A stretch of 64,000 nt of DNA from Gammaproteobacteria bacterium UBA2675 (GTDB lineage Bacteria; Pseudomonadota; Gammaproteobacteria; Pseudomonadales; Pseudohongiellaceae), in the NCBI GenBank assembly GCA_002354805.1, contig DEMH01000014.1, forward strand, positions 62,001 to 126,000, read 5' to 3'. The notes beneath the pieces are model-generated. The model was not told the origin of the DNA and ran no database searches. It saw nothing but the letters and a program-made list of their open reading frames with translations. Shown piece after piece: positions 42,070-51,458 of this stretch (the first letter of the stretch is position 1; each line of letters begins with the position of its first letter). Made by a program: the position numbers and the translations under genes.

Positions 42070-42852
42070 TTAGTCCTGTGCAACCGCTTCGATCTGCTGC
42101 TGCAGACGCTGCAAGGCCTGATTGGACTGCAGGCGGTAGGCATCAATCGCTTCAATCGCCTCTTCGACACGCATCAGACGATCGTTCAGGCCACCAGAGG
42201 CGTTCTCTGCAGTGCTGATGGTGGCGCGCAGATTGACCAGTTCCTGAGCCACGCCCTGCAGATTCTGCACCTGACCGTTCAGCGTGTTCAGACGCTGCGA
42301 CACCTGGCTGGTTTCCTGGCGCACGGATGCGATGTCCCGCTGCGCACCTTCCGCCAATGAGGAGACATTAACAAGGCGCTGACTGGTTTCCTCGATCGCC
42401 GTCAGGTTTTCCTGGGAGCGGGTCTCAACATTGGCCACCCTGCCAGTCAGATCGGCCAGATTGCTGTTGGTGGCATTGCGGGCAGCCCATAGCTTGTCGA
42501 TTTCTGAAAAATTGAAATCCAGGCGCTCAATAATATTGCCCGTGGTCTCTTCGGCGCTGTCCCCCACCAGGGCCAGCCTGTCTTCCAGGTCCAGAATACG
42601 CAGCTCTGCCTGATCAAGCTGCTGTAGAGTACCCTGATAGACCGTGTATCCGGCATAGGCGCCGCCGATTAGCGCCAGCGTCAGTACTCCCAGCATGACG
42701 CGTACCGGCCAGGTGGAAACCTTCACCTGCTCGGTATAGGAGGTCGTTTTGACCAGATCTGGCTGACGACGGGCATTCTGGCGCGATGCTACCTCATCCT
42801 TCGGCACCGACATCGAAGGAATATCATCACCAATATCGTCATTGTCTCGCAT
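42070..42852 (-). CDS. Membrane-anchored coiled-coil protein, function unknown
   Basis: A 260-residue protein with a charged N-terminus (about 50 residues, cytoplasmic), one membrane helix (VRVMLGVLTLALIGGAYAGYTVY, shown as residues 50-72) and a long periplasmic coiled coil (75-260) rich in Leu, Gln, Glu and Asn. No enzymatic motif is present. ATG 42852 has AGGA eight bases upstream. It diverges from sodB and lies upstream of tRNA-Leu on the same strand. I recognise no named family; the layout suggests a scaffold or envelope spacer. Confidence 0.65.
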   Translation of the reverse strand: MRDNDDIGDDIPSMSVPKDEVASRQNARRQPDLVKTTSYTEQVKVSTWPVRVMLGVLTLALIGGAYAGYTVYQGTLQQLDQAELRILDLEDRLALVGDSAEETTGNIIERLDFNFSEIDKLWAARNATNSNLADLTGRVANVETRSQENLTAIEETSQRLVNVSSLAEGAQRDIASVRQETSQVSQRLNTLNGQVQNLQGVAQELVNLRATISTAENASGGLNDRLMRVEEAIEAIDAYRLQSNQALQRLQQQIEAVAQD

Positions 42853-42936
42853 CACTCAATTCCTCAGTACAGGGTTGACGCCTATTGTAGACGCAATAAG
42901 GGGCTGCCAGCAAAGCCTGTCAAACAGGGGCTTACC

Positions 42937-42965
42937 TTGAATCACCGGCCTTTGTGCATTATGCT
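42937..42965 (+). promoter_or_regulatory. Sigma-70 promoter of sodB
   Basis: TTGAAT (42937-42942) and TATGCT (42960-42965) with the ideal 17-base spacing, about 40 bases before the sodB ATG. The untranslated leader is short. Confidence 0.75.
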
Positions 42966-43004
42966 CACCAAGTCTAGTTCAATCCAAAACAAGCTGAGGA
43001 TGTT

Positions 43005-43592
43005 ATGAAATTAGAACTACCTGAACTCCCGTATGCGGCCAACGCACTGGAGCCGCATATGTCGGCGGAAACCTTCAGTTTCCACCATGGCAAACACCAC
43101 AACACCTATGTCGTCAAAGGCAATGAACTGCTGGCAGACGCTGGCATCGACGCCGATAACCTGGAAGATCTGGTCCGCGAATCAGCCAAAGTTGGCGGCC
43201 CACTTTTTAACAACGTCGCCCAGGTTTACAACCACAATTTCTTCTGGAAAAGCATGACACCCAATGGTGGTGGTGCGCCAACCGGCGCAATTGCCGATCG
43301 CATCAATGCTGATTTCGGCAGCTACGAAAACTTCAAGAAAGAATTTGTGAATGGCGGTGCTGGCCAGTTCGGCAGTGGCTGGGTATGGCTGGTTGAAGAC
43401 GGTGGCAAACTGAAAGTCGTCAAGACCCCGAATGCCGAAACGCCGCTGACCACCAGTGCCAAGCCCATCCTGGTCTGCGACGTGTGGGAACACGCGTACT
43501 ACCTGGATTACCAGAATCGTCGTCCTGACTTTCTTAACAGTTTCGTCGACAACCTGATCAACTGGGATTTCGCTAACGAAAACCTGGCTTAA
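43005..43592 (+). CDS. sodB: Superoxide dismutase [Fe]
   Basis: A 195-residue iron/manganese-type superoxide dismutase that turns superoxide into oxygen and hydrogen peroxide in the cytoplasm. Metal ligands are His27 (FHHGKHHNTY), His77 (AQVYNHNFFW), and Asp and His in VCDVWEHAYYLDY. Gln73, just before the second ligand, marks the iron type. It is monocistronic with a good promoter and converges on the DUF3667 gene across a shared hairpin. Length and sequence match SodB closely. Confidence 0.95.
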   Translation: MKLELPELPYAANALEPHMSAETFSFHHGKHHNTYVVKGNELLADAGIDADNLEDLVRESAKVGGPLFNNVAQVYNHNFFWKSMTPNGGGAPTGAIADRINADFGSYENFKKEFVNGGAGQFGSGWVWLVEDGGKLKVVKTPNAETPLTTSAKPILVCDVWEHAYYLDYQNRRPDFLNSFVDNLINWDFANENLA

Positions 43593-43608
43593 TCCGTCAT
43601 CTCGAGAA

Positions 43609-43641
43609 GGTCAGCCTTACAGCATCCGCTAAAGGCTGACC
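43609..43641. terminator. Hairpin between convergent sodB and DUF3667 genes
   Basis: A perfect 10-base stem (43609-43618 with 43632-43641) and 13-base loop. One arm lies within the last codons of the DUF3667 gene. No T-run follows on either strand, so it is a weak bidirectional terminator at best. Confidence 0.45.
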
Positions 43642-44825
43642 AGACTCAGCAAGGCCGCTGTCAGCAATGCCATTGCCAGCAGCATGAAGTACAGAACCCC
43701 AATCACCAGATATTTCGCTACCGTTATGCCCCACCCCTGCCCGTAGACGGATCTCTGCATAAGCAGCAGATAAAGTGGCACCCACACTGATGCCACCCTT
43801 CCGACGGAAGAAAATACGCCTTCCAGAAACGAGTCAGCCGGCAGCAGACCGGACAACCAGCTCAGAAAAAGACCAATCAACAGCGCCATGAACAGGAAAC
43901 TGTGGCTGTGCAGAGCCACCACAAAATGCTCCATGTACAGACGGCCCGAGAATGCATAAAACAGCTTCAGCAGCAGAGCAAATATGGGCAGCATGAAAAA
44001 CAGCACGATAGGCAGCAGATTAAACATGGCTTCAATCAACTGACCTGGATCCTGATTCACCCGCTCCAGGTTGCCGACTCCACGTTCGACCATGGCATTC
44101 AGCCACTGATTGGCATTCTCGGGCAACCAGTCAATCTGCAGCTCACTGCGGAACTGCTCATCAGCAGATTCCGTCACTGACTCAGACAGATTTTGTTCAG
44201 CTGGCTCCTGCAGCGCTGCTGACAAAGGCTGAGGAATCGCTGGAGGCTCAGTCGTTACCCCCAGCTCTTCAAGCCGCGATCGCGCTGATGACTCGATACC
44301 TTCTATGGCGGTGCGCAAAGTGCTGGCCGCAAGCCCGCCGCCGTCAACCGAATCGGCTTCCATCTCGGCGACCGATTGCCGAAGGTCAACAATCAACCGG
44401 TCACGCTCTGCGATGACAGCGTCCGCCGTTTCAATCTGTGCGAATCTTTCATCAAGCTGCGCCAGTATCTCATCATTTGCTCGGGTGCTCAGCGCTGCCA
44501 TTTCGTCAGGCACTGCCAGTACCTGCAATGCCAGAAAACTGACAATACTCAGGACGAAGAAAAGTCTGAATGGCAGCACATAGCGTGCCCGTTTCCCTGC
44601 CATGTAGTCGCGCGTGAGACGCCCGGGTTTAAAATACAGAGGCACCAGAGTGCGCCAGATGCGATTATCGTATTCGAACACGGTGTCGAGGATGTCTGTG
44701 AATACCGACCCGAAATGGCGGACCTCACTCCTGGCCTTCTGGCCGCAATGATGACACCACTGCCCCTGCAGCTCAGTATCACAGTTAAGGCAGCGGGAGG
44801 GCAGGACAGGTGTGATGTCACCCAT
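43629..44825 (-). CDS. DUF3667 membrane protein with N-terminal zinc ribbon
   Basis: A 398-residue inner-membrane protein. It starts with a zinc ribbon (Cys12-x-x-Cys15, Cys24-x-x-Cys27, CLNCDTELQGQWCHHCGQK), followed by the DUF3667 segment TVFEYDNRIWRTLVPLYFKPGRLTRDYMAGKRARYVLPFRLF (partial), one membrane helix (95-115), a long acidic periplasmic region and four or five C-terminal membrane helices. The family has no known function. It is monocistronic. The zinc ribbon points to interaction with nucleic acid or protein at the cytoplasmic face. Confidence 0.85.
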   Translation of the reverse strand: MGDITPVLPSRCLNCDTELQGQWCHHCGQKARSEVRHFGSVFTDILDTVFEYDNRIWRTLVPLYFKPGRLTRDYMAGKRARYVLPFRLFFVLSIVSFLALQVLAVPDEMAALSTRANDEILAQLDERFAQIETADAVIAERDRLIVDLRQSVAEMEADSVDGGGLAASTLRTAIEGIESSARSRLEELGVTTEPPAIPQPLSAALQEPAEQNLSESVTESADEQFRSELQIDWLPENANQWLNAMVERGVGNLERVNQDPGQLIEAMFNLLPIVLFFMLPIFALLLKLFYAFSGRLYMEHFVVALHSHSFLFMALLIGLFLSWLSGLLPADSFLEGVFSSVGRVASVWVPLYLLLMQRSVYGQGWGITVAKYLVIGVLYFMLLAMALLTAALLSLVSL

Positions 44826-44912
44826 AGGTCAGGAGTCCATTCAGAACATTAAGCCAGCATCCTTGCAGATTAATGCAATTACCGACTGGGTTCAATTGAA
44901 GGCATAAACACA

Positions 44913-44936
44913 AAGGCCCGGCGTTAACCGGGCCTT
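44913..44936 (-). terminator. Terminator of the second TonB receptor gene
   Basis: A nine-base stem (44913-44921 with 44928-44936) of the AAGGCCCGG type, 27 bases past the receptor stop codon on the minus strand. The following T-run is interrupted, but the GC-rich stem is typical. Confidence 0.7.
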
Positions 44937-44962
44937 GCGCTGTTACGTTGGGTCAATGGGGA

Positions 44963-47524
44963 TTAGAAGCGACCTTTCAGACCAAGGGCAAAAGTTGGGC
45001 CGTATTCCTCAAACTGGAAAGTATAGGCCTTGCTCCCCTGATACAGCTCCAGAGGTTCATCGGTCAGATTGGTCAACTCGGCGACTACTTCAAACTGGTC
45101 GCTGATGCGATATGCTGCGGTCAGATCCACCTGAGTATGAGGGGCCACGTAGATGTCGAAGCGAGTGTCGTCACCTATCTCATCCAGGTATTCATCTCGA
45201 TGCGTAATACTCAGACGGGTGCTGAACCGCTCATTCTCGAACCCCAGGTAGGCATTAGCAGAGCGCTCCGCAGCCTGTGGCAGCATGAAGTTTTCATTGG
45301 CGCGTTCGGCAACATTCAGCTCAGTGTCCAGCACAGTCAGGTTGAGTCCCACCAGCAGGCCAGACAGTTGCGGGTTGATAACATCCAGCCCCTGCTGTGC
45401 ATTGAACTCGACACCGGTGACCGATGCTTTGGTGCCATTAATCGGCATGGTGACGTCGTAACCGTTGAATGCAGCACTATTACGCGCGGTGAACTCAACT
45501 ATGTAGTTGTCGATGTCTTTATAGAAGACACCTGCAGATATCACACCAGACTCGCCATAATACCAGTCGGCCAGCAGATCCAGGTTGCTGGATTCATACG
45601 GATCCAGATCCGGGTTGCCCATGTCGATTTCCAGTGATTCGCGATTGATCTGTGATCGCGGCGAGATATCATTGAAGTTGGGGCGCGCTATGGTGTTGCT
45701 CCAGGCAGCCCGAACCACCAGATTGTCCAGCGGCTCATAACGCAGATGCAGACCGGGCAACAGGCTGCTGTAGTCCGATGAGACCGAGCGCGCATTAACG
45801 CTGAGGTTTTCGTTTTCATCAAACACCAGTTGATTGCCGTCGGCACTGTAGCTGGTACGCTCAACACGCGCGCCCGCGATGACCTGCAGCCGGTCCAGCG
45901 CCCAGGTGCCCATCAGATAGGCAGCTGTCACATCTTCTTCCGCATCAAAATCGTTGACGGTATTCAGCACCCGAGTCTCATCCTGATCCTGAGGACGGAC
46001 AGCGAACTGGCTGCGGTTCTGGTTGTAGTAATTCATGAAACCGCGGGCATCGATACCCTGGCCCAGGTTACCCAGGCCGTATGAGGGCGCTGCGCTGGTA
46101 AACTGCGACAGCATGACATCAGGTGTGATGCGCTCTTCGATTTCGCTGATATCGGTTGTTTTGTCCTTGTAGCGTCCATCCAGCCCTGCTTTTAATGTCA
46201 GCGACTCCATGCCGAAGGCATAGGGCACTTCCATATTGAGCTGGAAGTTGACTTCGTCGTCATCCACCAGGATGGGCTCAACCACCACGCGGTCAATCTC
46301 GTAGATCGCATTGTCCAGGTACCCTACCGCAGGTGAGCCATTTTCCAGGAATGTATAACGCGCGATGCCCTGTCCAATCACAACATCGGCGTCCAGTTCA
46401 CTGCCGGTTTTTTCAAAGCGGCCTTCCTTCTCGTCCAGCACGCGCTCTTTGGTGGTCGAGACACCGACATTGTAATCGAGTGTCCAGGCACGCAGGGCGT
46501 GTTCAGCTCCCACGTTAAAGGCCAGCGTATCCTGCTCCTTGGTGCGGAAACGGATACGGCGGCGGAAGCTGTCTTCCGGCAGATCCGCATAGGTGACGTT
46601 TGTACCGTCATAGGAGGTAATGGTGCCGTCCTCGAACACAAATACATTGCGCTGACGGCTTTCGGCATCTGTAAATTCGCTGTAAACGGTGTTTGCGTAC
46701 AGGCGGGTCTGGTCATTGGCCTGATATTCCAGGTTCAGGTTCATGCCGATACGTTCACGTGTCAGCGCATACTTGCGCTCATTAACCTCAAGCAGCGTAA
46801 ATACATCTTCTCCGTTGAAGTCCAGAAAGTCGTACTCCGGCTCGATGTTATCCGACTCCATGCTGCGCTCGGTGTAATTTACACCAAAGGTCACGCCCAG
46901 GTTCTCGGTGCCACCAAAGGCGCTGACCACATCACTGAAATCCAGCTGACCTCTGGGACTTGTCTCACCGCTCAGCTCGTTATAGGAACCTTGTACGCGA
47001 TAACTGATCTGCCTCTCGTTACGATCGAAGGCTGATGCAGAGCGCACATTGACGGCGCCACCAATGGCATCGCCTGGCATATCCGGAGTTGGTACCTTGG
47101 TGACTTCCAGCAGATCCACTGAGCCAGTGGGAATCACATCCAGCGGCACAGCACGTGAACCATCTTCCGGTGTGCCAATACGCACACCATTAATGGTAAC
47201 CGTGCTCAGCCCCGCATCAATGCCGCGCACGCTGACGAATCGTCCTTCTCCCTGGTCACGGGTAATGGAGATACCTGGCAGACGCTGCAGGGATTCTGCC
47301 ACGTTCTGGTCCACGAACTGCCCCATGTCATCGGCAGCTATGTAATTGGTAATCGAGTTGGCGCGACGGTATTCATCCAGCGCTTTGTTCTGCGCAGCAC
47401 GCTGGCCGAATACCAGGATCTCTTCCATTTCGCCCGATGACTGTGCATTGGCGCCGCTTGCACCGCTGACAGCCAGCATGGCGATCAATAGTTTGCGGTA
47501 TGTGAATGCGTGAGAATTGCTCAT
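44963..47524 (-). CDS. TonB-dependent outer-membrane receptor (large, 853 residues)
   Basis: A TonB-dependent receptor with a signal peptide ending SGANAQ, TonB box region EEILVFGQR, a plug (DQNVAESLQRLPGISITRDQGEGR, VSVRGIDAG and GDAIGGAVNVRS) and a barrel ending FALGLKGRF. The plug type is that of marine receptors often tied to carbohydrate or peptide uptake; the ligand is unknown here. The frame opens at 47578, but ATG 47524 has TGGAG eight bases upstream and begins with the signal peptide. It stands alone on its strand, so no partner hints at its substrate. Confidence 0.9.
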   Translation of the reverse strand: MSNSHAFTYRKLLIAMLAVSGASGANAQSSGEMEEILVFGQRAAQNKALDEYRRANSITNYIAADDMGQFVDQNVAESLQRLPGISITRDQGEGRFVSVRGIDAGLSTVTINGVRIGTPEDGSRAVPLDVIPTGSVDLLEVTKVPTPDMPGDAIGGAVNVRSASAFDRNERQISYRVQGSYNELSGETSPRGQLDFSDVVSAFGGTENLGVTFGVNYTERSMESDNIEPEYDFLDFNGEDVFTLLEVNERKYALTRERIGMNLNLEYQANDQTRLYANTVYSEFTDAESRQRNVFVFEDGTITSYDGTNVTYADLPEDSFRRRIRFRTKEQDTLAFNVGAEHALRAWTLDYNVGVSTTKERVLDEKEGRFEKTGSELDADVVIGQGIARYTFLENGSPAVGYLDNAIYEIDRVVVEPILVDDDEVNFQLNMEVPYAFGMESLTLKAGLDGRYKDKTTDISEIEERITPDVMLSQFTSAAPSYGLGNLGQGIDARGFMNYYNQNRSQFAVRPQDQDETRVLNTVNDFDAEEDVTAAYLMGTWALDRLQVIAGARVERTSYSADGNQLVFDENENLSVNARSVSSDYSSLLPGLHLRYEPLDNLVVRAAWSNTIARPNFNDISPRSQINRESLEIDMGNPDLDPYESSNLDLLADWYYGESGVISAGVFYKDIDNYIVEFTARNSAAFNGYDVTMPINGTKASVTGVEFNAQQGLDVINPQLSGLLVGLNLTVLDTELNVAERANENFMLPQAAERSANAYLGFENERFSTRLSITHRDEYLDEIGDDTRFDIYVAPHTQVDLTAAYRISDQFEVVAELTNLTDEPLELYQGSKAYTFQFEEYGPTFALGLKGRF

Positions 47525-47704
47525 CAATAAACTCCAGAAGCATGTGGGAATTTGTCGGTTTTTATTTTTCGCGACCATGCTATGAAGTTTTGGTGACCAA
47601 TTGATGTAACTACCATGACGATTCGATGACGCTCGGGTCTGGCGCTAAAGATTGATCGCCATCGGCCGATACAACTACAGTTAACCCGTAATCCAAGGCC
47701 TGCT

Positions 47705-48511
47705 ATGAACCCGTCCACCATCATCGGTATGCTGTCCAGCGTTGCGCTGCTGACCAGCGTGCTGTTCTTTTCTGCTGAGTCGGAGACCAGCTTTCTGAAT
47801 CTGCCAGGGCTGGCCATTGTGATCACCGGCACGATGGCGGCGACATTCATCAGTTACCCCATGAAAGAAGTACTGCGGGTATTCAAACTGGTTGGCCTGG
47901 TGTTCCGGCGCGAAAACACCTACACGCGTGACGACATCAAAGAGATGGTGCAGGTATCGCGCCTGTGGTTTCAGGGCAATATCAAGGATGTCGACGATGC
48001 CCTGGTCAAGATAAAAAACCCCTTTCTACGCAATGGCATACAACTGGTGATCGCGAATACTGACGAGCAGGAAATCATCGACACCATGCGCTGGCGGATT
48101 GCCCGTGTGAAGGCGAGAGAGAAAGCCGAAGCGCATATCTTCCGAACCATGTCCACCTACGCCGCCGCATTCGGCATGATAGGCACGCTGGTCGGACTGG
48201 TAAACATGCTGGCAGTGATGGATTCAGGCAGCCTGGACATGATCGGTCCGCAGATGGCGGTTGCGCTGCTGACCACCTTCTACGGCATTTTGCTGGGCAA
48301 CGTCTTTTTTCAGCCAATTGCCGTCAAGCTTGAGCGGCGCACCGAAGAACGGCTGATTGCGATGAATATGGTGCTTGAAGGCGTCGCCATGATGAGCAAA
48401 CGCCGCCCACCATCCTTCATTGAAGACACGCTGAAGTCGTTTGCAGCAACTTACGAAGACGAAATTCGTGACAAAGGCATGCCACCCATGAAGCGTCGGG
48501 CTGACGCCTGA
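47705..48511 (+). CDS. MotA-like proton/ion channel stator subunit
   Basis: A 268-residue protein of the MotA/PomA family: two N-terminal membrane helices, a cytoplasmic loop (about 60-150), and helices three and four with GMIGTLVGLVNMLAVMDS and GPQMAVALLTTFYGILLGNVFF. With its MotB-like partner it would conduct ions to drive torque. AAGG six bases upstream supports the start. No other flagellar or chemotaxis gene is in the window, so this pair stands away from the main flagellar clusters. Sodium or proton use cannot be decided. Confidence 0.88.
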   Translation: MNPSTIIGMLSSVALLTSVLFFSAESETSFLNLPGLAIVITGTMAATFISYPMKEVLRVFKLVGLVFRRENTYTRDDIKEMVQVSRLWFQGNIKDVDDALVKIKNPFLRNGIQLVIANTDEQEIIDTMRWRIARVKAREKAEAHIFRTMSTYAAAFGMIGTLVGLVNMLAVMDSGSLDMIGPQMAVALLTTFYGILLGNVFFQPIAVKLERRTEERLIAMNMVLEGVAMMSKRRPPSFIEDTLKSFAATYEDEIRDKGMPPMKRRADA

Positions 48512-48529
48512 CGATACTGGAAAAGTGTT

Positions 48530-49357
48530 ATGGAGATGAGTCGATATTCCGTCGACCAGGTTGGCGACGACGGGGCACCACCCGAGCAGGACAACTCCTG
48601 GATGCTCAGCTATCTGGACGTACTGACGCTGCTGATCGCCTTTTTTGTGCTGCTGCTGGCGATGTCTGAACCCAAAGTTGAAGAGGATCCCGTTTTACAG
48701 ACCCTGGTGACCTCCGGGGCACCAGGCGCCGAAGGCCTGGTGACAGGCAGTACCTCTACCAGCCCGAACGAGATCACCAGCACCCAGGCAGCCACCAACG
48801 GTGTCTTGACTGGAGGGGTCGGTGTTTTACCCGAGTACAACGCCATCATCGCTGGTAACTCTGGCGAGACCAACCCCGATGCTGACGCCACCGGTACCAA
48901 CGACCAGAGCATTGATGATTACGAGGAGCGTTATGGTGATCTGCAGGACAGCCTCAATGCTTTGTCGCTACAGGGCGTCGACGCGACACCTGGCACAGAA
49001 GGACTGACCCTGCGTATCGCCGACAACCTGTTGTTCGACAGCGGCGAGGCAGAGCTGCGTTACGAGGGCATGATACTGATCAGCCAATTGACTGAAGTAC
49101 TTGAAGCATTCAGTGGCAACATTTCGGTAGAAGGCCACACTGACAATATACCGATCAACACTCCCCGGTTTCCCTCCAATTGGGAACTATCCAGTGCACG
49201 CGCGATCTCTGTGCTGCGTTTTCTGGAAAGTGACGGCATCGATCCATCTCGCATGCGCGCTATTGGTTACGCTGACACTCAGCCCCTGCAGAGCAATGCC
49301 AGCGCGCAGGGCCGTGCCGGCAATCGTCGTGTCGAACTGGTGCTACGCGAATCCTGA
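48530..49357 (+). CDS. MotB-like peptidoglycan-anchored stator subunit
   Basis: A 275-residue MotB-family protein: one N-terminal helix with the ion-binding aspartate Asp30 (WMLSYLDVLTLLIAFFVLL), a Ser/Thr/Gly-rich linker, and an OmpA-type peptidoglycan-binding domain (about 155-275, NLLFDSGEAEL, VEGHTDNIPI and GRAGNRRVELVL). It follows the MotA-like gene after 18 bases. The two form the stator unit. The linker, about 100 residues and rich in Asn and Thr, is longer than in E. coli MotB. Confidence 0.88.
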   Translation: MEMSRYSVDQVGDDGAPPEQDNSWMLSYLDVLTLLIAFFVLLLAMSEPKVEEDPVLQTLVTSGAPGAEGLVTGSTSTSPNEITSTQAATNGVLTGGVGVLPEYNAIIAGNSGETNPDADATGTNDQSIDDYEERYGDLQDSLNALSLQGVDATPGTEGLTLRIADNLLFDSGEAELRYEGMILISQLTEVLEAFSGNISVEGHTDNIPINTPRFPSNWELSSARAISVLRFLESDGIDPSRMRAIGYADTQPLQSNASAQGRAGNRRVELVLRES

Positions 49358-49365
49358 GCAAAAAT

Positions 49366-50280
49366 TCAGACCCGGCAGAAATCAGCCATTTCCTGAAGCG
49401 TAGTGTTTGCCTCCGGCATTACTGGAACAAACAGTGGCCAGACATGAGGCTGGCCGCGCCAGGTATGCAATTCGACACTGACGCCAGCATCCGCTGCGCG
49501 TTCCGCAACTCTGATACCGTCATCGCGCAGCACTTCTGTGTCACTCAGATAAATTCGTAATGGCGGAAACCCTGTGTAGTCCGCATACAGCGGTGATGCT
49601 CGGGGATCTTCAGGATCAGCGCCGTTTAAATACCCCGCCGCGGCACGACGAATCGCATCGCCACTGAACATGGCACAGCGGCGATCATTGCTGGCCAGCG
49701 ACGTTCCCGTGCACTTCAAATCAGCATAAGGCGACAACAGCACAGCTTTCGCGGGCATCGCAAGGCCAGCCTGCTGGATCTGGTGCAGCAGTGACAATAC
49801 CAGCCCACCACCCGCCGAATCTCCCGCCAGATAAATCTGCTCTGGCTTAAACGTCTCCAACAGGTAATGCCAGGCAGCCATGGCATCATCCGCGGCCGCT
49901 GGAAAAGGCGCCTCAGGAGCGCGACTATAGTCGAGGGAAAACACCCTGGCACCGGACTGTTTGGCGAGTCGCGTGGTAAATGGACGGTAGGAGGCCGCTG
50001 TACCAAACAGATAACCGCCACCATGGCAATACAGGATGCATCGCGCCGGATCCGCATCAGCCGGCTCATGCCACTCGCCCTTCAGGCCGGGCTGTTCAAC
50101 TTCACGAATGCTGACACCGTCCGCCGGGCCACCCTGCCCCATATCGCGTTCAACGGTTTTGCGGAAGCGTATCGGATCAAAATCGTCGGCCATCAATTTG
50201 GGCTTGAATTTGCGCTTTAGAAACCAGCTGATGAAGCGTGATCGAAGTGATCGACGTTTGACGGTCTTGCGGGTCAACAT
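49366..50280 (-). CDS. Alpha/beta hydrolase, HSL-type carboxylesterase
   Basis: A 304-residue esterase of the hormone-sensitive lipase (family IV) group: HGGG oxyanion motif (CILYCHGGGYLFG), nucleophile Ser in AGDSAGGGL, Asp in YLSDTEVL and His in RGQPHVWPLF. It hydrolyses short acyl esters, probably in the cytoplasm. The frame opens at 50319, but ATG 50280 has AGGAG nine bases upstream. It converges on the MotB-like gene and precedes nothing on its strand until the purK gene upstream. The natural substrate is unknown. Confidence 0.85.
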   Translation of the reverse strand: MLTRKTVKRRSLRSRFISWFLKRKFKPKLMADDFDPIRFRKTVERDMGQGGPADGVSIREVEQPGLKGEWHEPADADPARCILYCHGGGYLFGTAASYRPFTTRLAKQSGARVFSLDYSRAPEAPFPAAADDAMAAWHYLLETFKPEQIYLAGDSAGGGLVLSLLHQIQQAGLAMPAKAVLLSPYADLKCTGTSLASNDRRCAMFSGDAIRRAAAGYLNGADPEDPRASPLYADYTGFPPLRIYLSDTEVLRDDGIRVAERAADAGVSVELHTWRGQPHVWPLFVPVMPEANTTLQEMADFCRV

Positions 50281-50357
50281 ACAGACATCTCCTGTCGCGG
50301 CCCGGTGCATCCGGGTCATCGCGTCTGTCTCAATGCTTGCTCAGCTGGCGACTGGTG

Positions 50358-51434
50358 TCAAACGATCTGTTGCATGCGTTGCAGGGCCTGCTGGAGCTGG
50401 TCCATGCTGTCGCAACGAAGGGTAGCGTGTCCGACCTTGCGACCGGCCTTAAACGCCTTGTTGTAATGATGCAGGTGGCATGACTGTTCGGTAAGAACCG
50501 CACTGGCGTCGGGCATCTCGCCTATGAAGTTAATCATGGCACTTTCGCCGACTTTACGGGTATCACCCAATGGCAGTCCGGTAATCGCCCGCAGATGATT
50601 TTCGAACTGACTGCACTCGGCCCCTTCAATAGTCCAGTGACCACTGTTGTGCACTCGCGGCGCAATTTCATTGGCTTTTAGCCCGCCATCAATTTCGAAG
50701 AATTCAAATGCCAGAACCCCGACATAATCCAGATGCTCCAGCACGCGACTCACGTAGTCCTCAGCCTGAGCCTGCAAGGGATGGTCGGAACTGGCGATGG
50801 ACAGGCGCAGGATACCGTCGGTGTGGGTATTATGAACCAGCGGATACGCGCGGGTTTCGCCATTGCGTCCGCGAACAGCAACCAGAGAAACTTCGCCACT
50901 GAACGGCACAAAGGTTTCCAGGATGCAGGGCACGGAACCCAGCGCCGAGAATGCCCCCTGCAGGTCTTCGGGCTGACGCAGTACGCGTTGTCCCTTGCCA
51001 TCGTAACCCAGTGTCCGTGTTTTCAGGACCGCAGGTAAACCCAGGGTTTTGGCAGCCTCTTCCAGGTCAGCCTGGCTGTGAATATCGGCGAAGGGCGCAA
51101 CCGGAATGCCCAGCTGTCTGAACAGCGTCTTTTCCAGCAGACGGTCACGTGCGATGCGCAGCGCTTCTGCTCCCGGATAGACTGGCACCAGCTGAGACAG
51201 AAAGGCGACCGTGTCGGCCGGTACGTTCTCAAACTCGAAAGTCACCAGATCAACCTGTTGGGCCAGCTGCTGCAGGTGGTCGTAGTCGTTATAATCTGCA
51301 CAGATGTGCGAGCCCAGAGCGGCCGCACAGGCATCAGACGCCGGGTCCAGAAACACAAACTGCATTCCCAGCGGAGTGCCCGCCAAAGCCAGCATCCGCC
51401 CTAATTGACCACCACCAATCACGCCTATTTTCAT
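50358..51434 (-). CDS. purK: N5-carboxyaminoimidazole ribonucleotide synthase
   Basis: A 358-residue ATP-grasp enzyme (IGVIGGGQLGRMLALAG at the N-terminus, VLKTRTLGYDGKGQ, EISLVAVRGRNGE region and NEIAPRVHNSGHWT). It carboxylates aminoimidazole ribonucleotide with bicarbonate and ATP in de novo purine synthesis. It follows purE after 24 bases, the usual order, and works with it as a two-step pair. Confidence 0.95.
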   Translation of the reverse strand: MKIGVIGGGQLGRMLALAGTPLGMQFVFLDPASDACAAALGSHICADYNDYDHLQQLAQQVDLVTFEFENVPADTVAFLSQLVPVYPGAEALRIARDRLLEKTLFRQLGIPVAPFADIHSQADLEEAAKTLGLPAVLKTRTLGYDGKGQRVLRQPEDLQGAFSALGSVPCILETFVPFSGEVSLVAVRGRNGETRAYPLVHNTHTDGILRLSIASSDHPLQAQAEDYVSRVLEHLDYVGVLAFEFFEIDGGLKANEIAPRVHNSGHWTIEGAECSQFENHLRAITGLPLGDTRKVGESAMINFIGEMPDASAVLTEQSCHLHHYNKAFKAGRKVGHATLRCDSMDQLQQALQRMQQIV

Positions 51435-51458
51435 AAGTTGACCGTCACGTTGTGCCAG

